Assembly (NCBI RefSeq): GCF_009363555.1
Contig: NZ_CP045373.1
Location: 164,731 to 228,730 of the forward strand
Length of the DNA: 64,000 bases
Direction: 5' to 3'
DNA from: Sulfitobacter sp. THAF37
GTDB lineage: Bacteria > Pseudomonadota > Alphaproteobacteria > Rhodobacterales > Rhodobacteraceae
Shown: positions 16,135 to 23,861 of the stretch, in pieces
Layout: each line of letters starts with the position of its first letter
Numbering within the stretch: position 1 is the stretch's first letter
Made by a program: the position numbers and the translations under genes
Notes under the pieces: generated by a model
What the model was told of the DNA's origin: nothing
Databases searched by the model: none
What the model saw: the letters and a program-made list of their open reading frames with translations, nothing else

Positions 16135-19100
16135 GCGGCAGCATCCGCGCCGCTGGCGCCAACCGGATGTTCGGCGAGTACTCGCGCCAGAACCTCGGTG
16201 CCGTCCACCGGGATGAAGACCCGCGTCTTCCACTGGATCACCTCGGTGAAACAGCCCATCGCTTTCAGTGCGGGTAAGGCCGAACCCGTCGCGCCGATCA
16301 GTTCAAGTCTTGGCTGGCCCATGACAATAGAGCGGCGCAGTTGGTAACCGCCGAGCAGGTTCAGGGTCGTCCTCGCTTCCATCACCGCAGCAAAGACCTC
16401 CTGCGGCGCCATCTCGATCTGACAATCGAGCCCAAGCCGCGCGTAGACGTTCAGGAGTTGCTCCTGGCTGACGAGACGGCCGATGGCGCGCTCCCCATCC
16501 TCGGTCTGCAGGCGATAGATGCGCATGTTGTCGGCGGGCAGCCGGTCCCAGATCGGCAAGAGGAGCCCGCAGATAAGCGTGATCTTCGAGGTGGTGAACT
16601 CCGGCACCGCATCGACCTCGGCCTGCCAGAGCTGTTCGAACATCGCATCATCGACCTCTTCCCAGTGTGATTTCGAAAAATCGGTGGCGGCGAGGATTTC
16701 GGTCGTCATGGGACGCAGCAGTTTCACCCGCAGGATCGGCGCACCGTCCTCATCCATGAAGGCCGGTGCCTTGACCATCAAGGCCGCGCGCTTGGAGGTC
16801 TTGTTCCAGCACAGCGTCGCGCCTTCTGTATTGACACAGATGGTCTTGACCCGGGGCAGGGTGAGCGGATCGTTGCGATCCGTACGCTCCACGGTCAGGG
16901 CGGTGGCCGTCGCCCCCGTCGCCTCATGCTCGAAGATGACCTTTCGATCGACGATCTCGAACTTCTCGGCGCGCAGGGTCTCGAGGCCGACATCGAGCGT
17001 GCCCGCCTGGCGTGCATCCTCGATGATGGCCGAAAGAAACCCGCCGAAGGCCTCGAAGATCGCATCCTGCATGTCGATCCTGAGCGCAAGACAGCGGTTC
17101 AGAAACTGCTGGATCGGCGGCAGGTTTTCTTTCATCGTGCCATCCGCCTCATCGAGCGTCAGCCCGGTCATCTCCTGAAACTTCGCGTAGGAGCAGGCCT
17201 CGATCTTGCCCGCGCGCAGCTTGTAGAAGAACTGCCGCAGCGCTGCGCGTGCGTAGGGGCTCTCGAGGTTATCTTCGGCGCGGAACATGTTCTGACCGCC
17301 CGTCTCGCGTTGTCCTTTTGTAATCGCCCCGAGAGTGTCGAGGCGGCGCGCGATGGTGGAGAGAAACCTCTTCTCGCCTTTCACATTGGTTGCGACGGGG
17401 CGGAAGAGTGGCGGCTGCGCCTGATTGGTCCGATTGGTGCGCCCCAGCCCCTGGATCGCATTGTCGGCCTTCCAACCAGGCTCCAGCAAGTAGTGCACAC
17501 GGAGGCGCTGGTTCTTGGCCCCAAGATCGGCGTGGTAGCTGCGCCCGGTGCCACCCGCATCGGAAAAGATCAGGATGCGCTTGGCATCATCCATAAAGGC
17601 TTGTGTCTCGCCGAGGTTGGAGGAGGCGGGACGGTTCTCGACCTTGAGCCGTCCCTCGCGCGTCTTCGCGATGCGCCGCTTGCGCCCTGTGACCTCAGCC
17701 ACAGCCTCGCCCCCGAAATGCCAGAGGATCTGGTCGAGCGCGCCCTGCACAGGGGCGAGGGCCCCAAGATGCTCGATCAGATCATCCCGTCGCCGCTCCG
17801 CCTCACGGCAGATAATCGGATTGCCGTCGCCATCTAAGGCTGGACGCGAGCGCAGATCACCATTCTCGTCGGTGTAGGGCTCGAAGAGCTGCGTCGGGAA
17901 GCAGTGCATCAGGTAATCCATGATGTTCTCGCGCGGCGTAAAATCGACCTGCAGATCGTCCCAGTCCGAGGGCGGGATGTCTTCGAGGCGACGCTCCATC
18001 ACCGCTTCGCTGGTCGACACCACCTGGATCACCGCTGCATGACCCGCCGCCAGATCTGCCTCGATCGAACGGATCAGAGAGGGGCACTTCATGGCGGTGA
18101 TGAGATGGTTGAAGAAGCGCTGCTTGTTGCTCTCGAAGGCCGAGCGCGCGGCGGATTTCGCCTGGGCGTTCAAAGTGCCGGTCTCAGACGAAATACCCGA
18201 GGCCTGAAGGGCGGCCTCAAGGTTATTGTGAATGATCTGATAGGCGTCGGCGTAGCTGTCGTAGATGGCGACCTGGGCGGGCGTCAGGTCATGCACCAGC
18301 ATCTCGTACTCGATCCCGGCATAGGAAAGCGAGCGGGCCAGATAGAGCCCGAGCGCCTTCAGGTCGCGCGAGATCATCTCCATGGCGGCAATACCCCCGG
18401 CCTCCATCGCGGCGACGAATTCTGCCCGCGTTGCGAAGGGGAAATCCCCCGTACCCCAGAGACCAAGTCGGGAGGCATAGGCGAGATTGCCGACGACCGT
18501 AGCCCCGGTGGCCGAGACGTAAAGCACACGCGCATCTGGCACCGCGTTTTGCAGTGCGAGGCCAGCGAGGCCCTGCTGCGAGGCCTTTTTGTCGCCGCGG
18601 TCAGACGTTTCGCCGGCGACATTCGCCATGGCGTGGCTTTCGTCGAAAGCGATGACCCCGTCGAACGCGTTCCCGAGCCAGGACGTCACCTGATCGAGGC
18701 GGGAGGCTTTGCCCTCGCGTTCTGCCGAGCGTAGCGTCGCATAGGTGACGAAAAGGATGCCTTCGGGAAGCCTGATGTCGCTCCCCTGGCGGAACTTCGA
18801 GAGCGGCACGATATCGCTTTCGCGCCCCCCGAGCGCCATCCAGTCGCGCCGCGCATCCTCGATGAGCTTGTCACTCTTCGAGACCCAGACCGCGCGGCGG
18901 CGGCCCTGCAGCCAGTTGTCAAGGATGATGCCCGCGACCTGCCGCCCCTTGCCGCAGCCGGTACCATCGCCGAGGAACCAGCCTTTGCGCAGGCGAAAGG
19001 CACTTTCGTCACCCTCGGCCGCTGCCATCAACTGACCTTCGATCTCGCCGCGCTTGAACCAGCCCTTCAGGTGCGTCTCGTGGGCATCCCCTGCGTAGAT

Positions 19101-20528
19101 GACGCTTTCGAGCTGCGGCGCAGAAAGGAGGCCGTCCGCGACGAGGCTCGCCGGCAGGAGCGGGCGATAGATCGGCACGGGCGGCGGCACCGATGCCATG
19201 GCGGCGGACTGCACGAGAGCAGTCGGATGCTCCACCGCACCATCGATCCGGATCGCCTGAAGGTCATAGGCCTCGTAGACCGTGTCCTGCAAAGCACCGT
19301 CAGGCTCGCTCCAGGCTTTCGGCAGGTAGTCGAGCGGGGCGGTTTCGACGTCATCGAAGGGATGCCTCGCGCGTTCTTCGGCGAGGGCGCGGGTTTCCTG
19401 GCGCGCGGCGTTGCGCAGGGCATGCAGGTTGGTGCGGGTCGGGCGAGGTGGCACCGAAAGAGCCGCGCCAGTGGGGCAGGGCAGGGGGTTGCGGCGCGCG
19501 GGACAATGGGTGAGCACTGCGGAGAGAAGATCACTCGTGGTCGCGCAGATCGGATGATAGGCGGCGTCAATATCAGCCGGTGCGGTCTCTTCAGCACCAG
19601 CCACGCGCTTGTCGATCACCGTCAGCCTAGTGTCGATCGTTGTGCCATGCCGAGCGAAGACCTTGCCGTCGATGGCTGCGGAAAACACAACGTCAGCGCT
19701 CTGCCCGATCCGCTGAAACGTCGACTGGAAACTCTTCGTGGAGGGGCGAAAACTCTCGCCAGTGATGACGACGAGACGCCCGCCGGGCACGAGACGCGCC
19801 AGGGCGGAGAGAACATGCTGGCTGGTGGCCTGCCGGAACTTGCCCTCGACATGGTTGGCCGCAGAAAACGGCGGGTTCATCACAATAACCAAGGGCGTGA
19901 TTGACCGATCCAAACGGTCGTCGATCGAGGCGGCATCGTGTTCCGAGACTGCAGCGTCGGAGAATAGCTGCTCCAGCAACGCGCGGCGCGTCTCCGCGAG
20001 CTCGTTCAGCGCCAGGCGAGCGCCTGCGATCCGGGCGAAGATCGCCAGCATGCCGGTGCCCGCCGACGGCTCGAGCATCAGGTCGTCGTCCCGAAACCCC
20101 GCCGCATGCGAGACGATGGCCGCCAGGGGAAGAGGGGTCGAGAATTGTTGCAGCCGGACACTGTCTTCGGAGCGCCGCGTGTGCGACGGGGCCAGACAAG
20201 CCAGCCGTTCGATCATGGTGAGAAAGGCTTGCGGCGAGGGTGCCTGCCGCTGCATCAGCGCGCCGTAGCGTGCGAGCATCAGGATCTGGGCCGCCTCGGC
20301 GGCCTCATAGGCGTCCTTCCAGACCCAGGCACCACTCGTGTCGCTTGCGCCGAAAGCATCCTCCATCGCGGCGCGCAGGGCAGCGGCGTCGATGGACCTG
20401 CCTGCCTCTAACAAGGGGACGAGGGTTCTTGCAGCCTGGATCAGGTTTTGGGCGAAGCGCGAGGCTTCCGGGCGGGCAGGGGCCCCGGCCTCGGGCGCAA
20501 GAGGGACGGAATGGGGGTGAGCGTTCAT
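16131..20528 (-). CDS. Strawberry-notch family helicase fused to an N-terminal DNA methyltransferase
   Basis: 1465 residues from ATG 20528, preceded by CCGGAGATTGCCG. The N-terminal part is an adenine-type methyltransferase: QQFSTPLPLA near 127, EPSAGTGMLA near 153 (SAM site) and the catalytic NPPF near 218. The helicase part has GDGTGCGKGRQ near 520 (Walker A-like), FDESHAMAN near 628 (DESH box), and the helicase C block with FSDAGGTGRSYHAD near 988 and QGLGRTNRTNQ near 1025. This methyltransferase plus strawberry-notch layout resembles the phage P1 DarB type of anti-restriction protein and the polyvalent proteins of mobile elements. All key motifs are intact. An anti-restriction or DNA-modification role is likely but inferred. 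Confidence 0.88.
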   Translation of the reverse strand: MNAHPHSVPLAPEAGAPARPEASRFAQNLIQAARTLVPLLEAGRSIDAAALRAAMEDAFGASDTSGAWVWKDAYEAAEAAQILMLARYGALMQRQAPSPQAFLTMIERLACLAPSHTRRSEDSVRLQQFSTPLPLAAIVSHAAGFRDDDLMLEPSAGTGMLAIFARIAGARLALNELAETRRALLEQLFSDAAVSEHDAASIDDRLDRSITPLVIVMNPPFSAANHVEGKFRQATSQHVLSALARLVPGGRLVVITGESFRPSTKSFQSTFQRIGQSADVVFSAAIDGKVFARHGTTIDTRLTVIDKRVAGAEETAPADIDAAYHPICATTSDLLSAVLTHCPARRNPLPCPTGAALSVPPRPTRTNLHALRNAARQETRALAEERARHPFDDVETAPLDYLPKAWSEPDGALQDTVYEAYDLQAIRIDGAVEHPTALVQSAAMASVPPPVPIYRPLLPASLVADGLLSAPQLESVIYAGDAHETHLKGWFKRGEIEGQLMAAAEGDESAFRLRKGWFLGDGTGCGKGRQVAGIILDNWLQGRRRAVWVSKSDKLIEDARRDWMALGGRESDIVPLSKFRQGSDIRLPEGILFVTYATLRSAEREGKASRLDQVTSWLGNAFDGVIAFDESHAMANVAGETSDRGDKKASQQGLAGLALQNAVPDARVLYVSATGATVVGNLAYASRLGLWGTGDFPFATRAEFVAAMEAGGIAAMEMISRDLKALGLYLARSLSYAGIEYEMLVHDLTPAQVAIYDSYADAYQIIHNNLEAALQASGISSETGTLNAQAKSAARSAFESNKQRFFNHLITAMKCPSLIRSIEADLAAGHAAVIQVVSTSEAVMERRLEDIPPSDWDDLQVDFTPRENIMDYLMHCFPTQLFEPYTDENGDLRSRPALDGDGNPIICREAERRRDDLIEHLGALAPVQGALDQILWHFGGEAVAEVTGRKRRIAKTREGRLKVENRPASSNLGETQAFMDDAKRILIFSDAGGTGRSYHADLGAKNQRLRVHYLLEPGWKADNAIQGLGRTNRTNQAQPPLFRPVATNVKGEKRFLSTIARRLDTLGAITKGQRETGGQNMFRAEDNLESPYARAALRQFFYKLRAGKIEACSYAKFQEMTGLTLDEADGTMKENLPPIQQFLNRCLALRIDMQDAIFEAFGGFLSAIIEDARQAGTLDVGLETLRAEKFEIVDRKVIFEHEATGATATALTVERTDRNDPLTLPRVKTICVNTEGATLCWNKTSKRAALMVKAPAFMDEDGAPILRVKLLRPMTTEILAATDFSKSHWEEVDDAMFEQLWQAEVDAVPEFTTSKITLICGLLLPIWDRLPADNMRIYRLQTEDGERAIGRLVSQEQLLNVYARLGLDCQIEMAPQEVFAAVMEARTTLNLLGGYQLRRSIVMGQPRLELIGATGSALPALKAMGCFTEVIQWKTRVFIPVDGTEVLARVLAEHPVGASGADAAA

Positions 20529-20583
20529 CGGCAATCTCCGGGGTTTAGGGTTGGTCCCGAGCCCCGCGTGCACTCTCTCACCC

Positions 20584-20602
20584 GGGAGGGGTCACCCCTC
20601 CC
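20584..20602. other. Strong stem-loop between ParDE and the strawberry-notch gene
   Basis: GGGAGGGG-TCA-CCCCTCCC, a perfect 8-bp GC-rich stem, lies 56 bp upstream of the strawberry-notch start and 53 bp past the parE stop. No U-run follows on either strand, so a simple intrinsic terminator is unlikely. Confidence 0.5.
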
Positions 20603-20654
20603 GCCCTGTCTTTCGCTCTTTCATGGCAAAGCCCCGGTACGCAATTGCCCTGTG

Positions 20655-20954
20655 TCAGGTCGGCCGCAGATGGCGCGGCACGTCCATGGATTGATGCAGC
20701 ACCCGGATCACGAATATCCTGTCCGGGTCCAGCTCGTAGAACACGAGGTGCCGGCCCGTGATTAGTTTACGCGCACCCTGCAAGAGATCGGAACAGTCAG
20801 ACCCCATTTGCGGGTTGGCGATGAGACCCTTGAGGGCGCGATCGATATCATCGAGATAGCGGTCCGCCTGCGCCTCGCCCCACTGCCCATGTGTCTCGAC
20901 CCAGATATCGACGAGGTCGGATTTTGCCGCCTGGGAGTGATGAATCCTACGCAT
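20655..20954 (-). CDS. parE: RelE/ParE-family toxin
   Basis: 99 residues from ATG 20954, overlapping the antitoxin 3' end by 8 bp. It shows the ParE/RelE fold pattern: an N-terminal strand IHHSQAAKSDLVDIW, a helix RYLDDIDRALKGLIANP, then the strands KLITGRHLVFYEL and RIFVIRVLHQSMD. ParE-type toxins usually poison DNA gyrase, while RelE-type act on ribosome-bound mRNA. The ARKL...YEL...IRVLH order favours ParE. Together with the upstream antitoxin it forms a plasmid addiction module. Length is normal and no damage is visible. Confidence 0.88.
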   Translation of the reverse strand: MRRIHHSQAAKSDLVDIWVETHGQWGEAQADRYLDDIDRALKGLIANPQMGSDCSDLLQGARKLITGRHLVFYELDPDRIFVIRVLHQSMDVPRHLRPT

Positions 20955-21198
20955 CAGGAGCGCCGGAACGGCTCCGCGCCTCGCGCTTGATCTCATCCAT
21001 GTCAAGCGGACCGGCGTCACCGGATTGTTTGCCCTCCATCAGCGCAACGCGAAGCCGCGCCCGCTGACCTTCCTGCTCCTCCATCAGGCGCAGAGAGGCG
21101 CGGATCAACTCGCTGGTTGACCCGTAACGCCCCTCTTTAAGCATCAGGGCGATGAATTCGTCCCAATGGGGGCCAAGTGTGACGCTTGTGCTTGCCAT
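20947..21198 (-). CDS. parD: ParD-family antitoxin
   Basis: 83 residues from ATG 21198. The N-terminus (TSVTLGPHWDEFIALMLKEG, then RYGSTSELIRASLRLMEEQE) is the ribbon-helix-helix DNA-binding domain of ParD/CopG-type antitoxins. The C-terminal tail is charged and would wrap the toxin. The gene lies directly upstream of and overlaps parE, the standard antitoxin-first order, so the pair should be translationally coupled and autorepressed from the short gap upstream (21199-21248). Confidence 0.88.
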   Translation of the reverse strand: MASTSVTLGPHWDEFIALMLKEGRYGSTSELIRASLRLMEEQEGQRARLRVALMEGKQSGDAGPLDMDEIKREARSRSGAPDA

Positions 21199-21248
21199 GC
21201 TCACCTCCGTAATACTCATAAATAGCATATCTGGGTATTTCGGACGGT

Positions 21249-21893
21249 TCAGCTCGGGGATGAGCTCGCGCCCTGTCCGGCGGCGCCGGGTACGTGTGCC
21301 TCTCGCAAGATCAGACGATTTACAACCGCCCTCGCCTCGGACAGGCTGCCCGTCTCATAGTCGCCGACGAACCCCCAGCAAGCGTCGACCTCCTCGCCGT
21401 CCCGCTCGATGACATAGCCATAAACCCGACCGCCGAGATAGGCGTCGTAGCTGACGATTTCTGCACGCAGGATGTCTTCAGCCTTTTCGCGCAGCGCCTT
21501 GGTGACGCGGTTCACGCCGAACTCCGTCCGGACCGCCTCGAGCGTCACATAGACGTAACCGACCTGACCGGAATCCCACGGGCAATGGAACCCGATCGTG
21601 TTCATTGCGAGGCCGGAATGGTCGTAGAGAAACACGGGCAGCAGGACGGACTTGCGTTCGGCGCGGTCCCGCAGCTGGTCCATCGAAAGGTCGCTCTGCG
21701 CTGAGATGCCCGAGAGATCGCGCAAGAACGCCTCGGGGCTGTCGAAGGAGTGGCTGTCACCCAGGCGGTATCGGCGGTGCCAACAAATCAGCGTGCCGAG
21801 GTTGGACCACTCCCGCGGGCTCTCAGCGTCGGGGTCGTGGTAGATCTTGATGGTGTGGCCGCGGTGGGCCTCCTCATAGACAGGGTCGTGCAT
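21249..21893 (-). CDS. Conserved hypothetical protein, phage/plasmid type
   Basis: 214 residues. No named domain is recognised. Features visible are an N-terminal ESPREWSNLGTLICWHRRYR and a central VFLYDHSGLAMNTIGFHCPW. The second half reads DSGQVGYVYVTLEAVRTEFG and then ILRAEIVSYDAYLGGRVYG, with a C-terminal acidic-aromatic stretch DACWGFVGDY. Proteins of this kind, rich in His, Trp and Tyr in a compact fold, occur in phage and plasmid genomes without known function. It is in line with the minus-strand cluster; a hairpin (21918-21966) lies 25 bp upstream of its start. Confidence 0.7.
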   Translation of the reverse strand: MHDPVYEEAHRGHTIKIYHDPDAESPREWSNLGTLICWHRRYRLGDSHSFDSPEAFLRDLSGISAQSDLSMDQLRDRAERKSVLLPVFLYDHSGLAMNTIGFHCPWDSGQVGYVYVTLEAVRTEFGVNRVTKALREKAEDILRAEIVSYDAYLGGRVYGYVIERDGEEVDACWGFVGDYETGSLSEARAVVNRLILREAHVPGAAGQGASSSPS

Positions 21894-21917
21894 ATCGATG
21901 TCCTTTCTTGAAACGAA

Positions 21918-21966
21918 ATCGACCCGCCCGGCCGGTAGTGGCTCGAGCGGGTCGATCAGAGTGCTT
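21918..21966. other. Long stem-loop between two small plasmid genes
   Basis: ATCGACCCGC at 21918-21927 pairs with GCGGGTCGAT at 21957-21966 (10 perfect base pairs, 29-nt loop that can itself pair in part). It lies 34 bp after the DUF6915 stop and 25 bp before the next start. Confidence 0.5.
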
Positions 21967-21999
21967 TCCGAGGGGCGTTGGCGTCATTGCCCCCATGGA

Positions 22000-22476
22000 T
22001 CAGGCGGCGGCGCGGTTCTCGCGATGCTGGACGTGCTCGACCGAGACCTTCAGCAGCCAATCCTCGAAGCCGAGAATGGTCTGGTGATTGGAGACCGCCG
22101 CGACCCAAGCCGCGCGCGGATCGCTGCCGATCTGCGTCGGATCATTGTCGATCCGGCCATTGGCCATCCACGGTTCCGGCTGAATGCGCCCGAGCCAGTC
22201 CGCCAGCGACGGGATGCGCCCCTGGCAATCCTCGCGCACATGCTGCTCGCCGATCCAGCGGATCGGGACGACCCGGCCCGCGCTGTTGATCAGGCTGTGG
22301 CCGAAAATTCGTTGAGCATCATAGACCCCGGCCGTATGATGACGATAGGCTCTGTGAACGAAGAGGGCCAGGTGCTCTTTGGATGCATCGAACCAATCAT
22401 GCACATGTTGGTAATCATCCGGAACACCGCCAAACTTACGGGCCGAGCTTTCGGCGTGATGGAGAGGATGGGCCAT
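22000..22476 (-). CDS. DUF6915 family protein
   Basis: 158 residues from ATG 22476, beginning MAHPLHHAESSARKFGG. It contains HDWFDASKEHLALFVHRAYR and HHTAGVYDAQRIFGHSLIN, with many histidines, then VPIRWIGEQHVREDCQGRIP and SLADWLGRIQPEPWM. The histidine-rich pattern could bind metal, but this is only suggestive. The family is a plasmid-associated protein of unknown function. The upstream DUF6878 gene ends 1 bp before this start, so the two are co-transcribed. Confidence 0.78.
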   Translation of the reverse strand: MAHPLHHAESSARKFGGVPDDYQHVHDWFDASKEHLALFVHRAYRHHTAGVYDAQRIFGHSLINSAGRVVPIRWIGEQHVREDCQGRIPSLADWLGRIQPEPWMANGRIDNDPTQIGSDPRAAWVAAVSNHQTILGFEDWLLKVSVEHVQHRENRAAA

Positions 22477-22477
22477 G

Positions 22478-22861
22478 TCAGAGCCCCTCGTGTTCGGTGG
22501 TGTTGGTCTCGACATAGCGGTTCGAGTGGCTGACATCGATCTTATCGACCTCGAGCACCCAGGTCAGTTCGCCATAGCCGCCTTCGTTGTTCTCGAAGCC
22601 GGGGCTTAGTGCGTAGGCAAAATCCCAGCCGAAGTCTTCGACCCGGCGTCGCAACTCCTCCGTCAGGGTGATCGCATCAGGCGTCACCACGACATCCTCA
22701 ACGTTGCCGGAATCTCCGTAGCCTTCGTATTGCACCTCGATGCTGGTCACGCCGAGGGCGCGCAGCTCGGAGAGAAGCGCCGCACGGGTCTCGGCCCGCT
22801 GCTCGGCAGCACGTCTCTGGGATTCGAGCTTCTGCGCGTAGAAATCAGTCGCTTGTGTCAT
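22478..22861 (-). CDS. DUF6878 family protein
   Basis: 127 residues from ATG 22861. A coiled-coil-like N-terminus (YAQKLESQRRAAEQRAETRA) leads into a compact alpha/beta region with TSIEVQYEGYGDSGNVEDV and FGWDFAYALSPGFENNEGGY. It ends ELTWVLEVDKIDVSHSNR. The family occurs on alphaproteobacterial plasmids and has no established function. It is coupled to the DUF6915 gene downstream. A GGGCG/CGCCC stem (22894-22918) lies in the 103-bp gap upstream. Confidence 0.78.
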   Translation of the reverse strand: MTQATDFYAQKLESQRRAAEQRAETRAALLSELRALGVTSIEVQYEGYGDSGNVEDVVVTPDAITLTEELRRRVEDFGWDFAYALSPGFENNEGGYGELTWVLEVDKIDVSHSNRYVETNTTEHEGL

Positions 22862-22964
22862 GTCTTTGGTCCTTTGGAATTGAAGGAAGGGGAGGGCGCC
22901 CGCTCAGCCAGGCCGCCCGGGAGTTTCCTTTGGGGGGGCTTCAGGCCGCAGCGTCACCGCGGTT

Positions 22965-23237
22965 TTAAGCCGTCCGGTCAACCAGGTTGAAATAGAGGTT
23001 CTCAGTCGCGCGCTTGAACCCCGGAGGTTTGCGCGGGGCGAGACAACGCACTGAAGCGCTACAGCTTTCGCCGTGCTCCATTGCGAACTGCGTCACCTTG
23101 TCGATCAGGTCATCCATGCCAGCGGCCTGGATGCGCTTTTCGGGGTAGCTCCCCAGCATTTGGAACTGGGTGACGACAAATGCGCCATCGCGATGCGCGG
23201 GATAGAGGGAGATCTGATACTCGAGTGTCTTGGCCAT
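22965..23237 (-). CDS. Small conserved hypothetical protein of the plasmid cluster
   Basis: 90 residues, beginning MAKTLEYQISLYPAHRDGAF. No family is recognised. The protein alternates short strands and one helix (KVTQFAMEHGESCSASVRC) and ends in a basic KPPGFKRATENLYF segment. It sits in the minus-strand cluster between DUF3768 and DUF6878 and has its own upstream stem-loop 65 bp before the start, matching the spacing seen for the DUF3768 gene. Function unknown. Confidence 0.65.
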   Translation of the reverse strand: MAKTLEYQISLYPAHRDGAFVVTQFQMLGSYPEKRIQAAGMDDLIDKVTQFAMEHGESCSASVRCLAPRKPPGFKRATENLYFNLVDRTA

Positions 23238-23301
23238 GTCTGGTCTCCTGCGGCGGGCGGGACGCGGGTATCGCGCCCCTTCAAAACCCGGCAGCGCGAA
23301 A

Positions 23302-23328
23302 GGACCGCCCTTTGTGCAAAGGCGGTCC
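23302..23328. other. 27-nt stem-loop, paired design with 23799-23825
   Basis: GGACCGCC (23302-23309) pairs with GGCGGTCC (23321-23328), with further T-A pairs inside. It lies 27 bp after the DUF3768 stop and 65 bp before the next start. On the minus strand it is followed by TTTC only. Confidence 0.5.
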
Positions 23329-23354
23329 GGGGCGGTGTTGAAGGAGCGGGGTCG

Positions 23355-23735
23355 TCAGTATTCCGACGGCAGAAGCAAGGTCAGCACGCGACGCGTCTGC
23401 GCGGGATCAGAGGGCTCGGGCGAGCCGTACGTGTAGTCGACGTCATACAGGTCGAGTTTGAACCAGACGGTTGTACCATCGAGGTCGATGACGCCCATCT
23501 CGTGCCATCCCTGCGGATCACTGTCGGCATTGAACCCGTCGAAGGCGGCGACACGTCGGGTCAATTCCAGTTGCGCATTGATCCCAAGCGCCGCGACGCC
23601 GCGTGTCATCACGAACTGGCCCTGCGGGGCATCGGCGACCGGGGTAGTGCCGAGGATAGAGCGGCGAAACGCGTCATTCTGGGTGGCGATGCGTGCGGCT
23701 TCCTGGACGGGGTCGAGGTCGAGTGTAGTGGTCAT
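23355..23735 (-). CDS. DUF3768 domain protein
   Basis: 126 residues from ATG 23735. DUF3768 features are the N-terminal ARIATQNDAFRRSILG, then GQFVMTRGVAALG, the DPQGWHEMGVIDLDGTTVWF core and the end DPAQTRRVLTLLLPSEY. This is a small protein family of alphaproteobacterial plasmids and prophages without known function. The upstream ParB-like gene ends 126 bp before this start, with a stem-loop (23799-23825) in the gap. Start chosen at the ATG preceding MTTTLDLDP; longer in-frame starts would read through the hairpin. Confidence 0.82.
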   Translation of the reverse strand: MTTTLDLDPVQEAARIATQNDAFRRSILGTTPVADAPQGQFVMTRGVAALGINAQLELTRRVAAFDGFNADSDPQGWHEMGVIDLDGTTVWFKLDLYDVDYTYGSPEPSDPAQTRRVLTLLLPSEY

Positions 23736-23798
23736 GGGATATCTCCGGGACGGGCCAGCCGATCCGATATCGGCTGTAGGCAACCCGCCAGCCGGAAA

Positions 23799-23825
23799 GG
23801 GCCGCCCTCGATGTGAGGACGGCCC
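23799..23825. other. 27-nt stem-loop, paired design with 23302-23328
   Basis: GGGCCGCCCTC pairs with GAGGACGGCCC around a short loop (one C-A mismatch). Length, flanking GAAAGG and distance to the next start (64 bp) match the 23302 stem-loop (65 bp), although the stem sequences differ. Confidence 0.5.
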
Positions 23826-23861
23826 AGAGCTCATGTGGCAATCAGATCGGTGTTTGCTTCG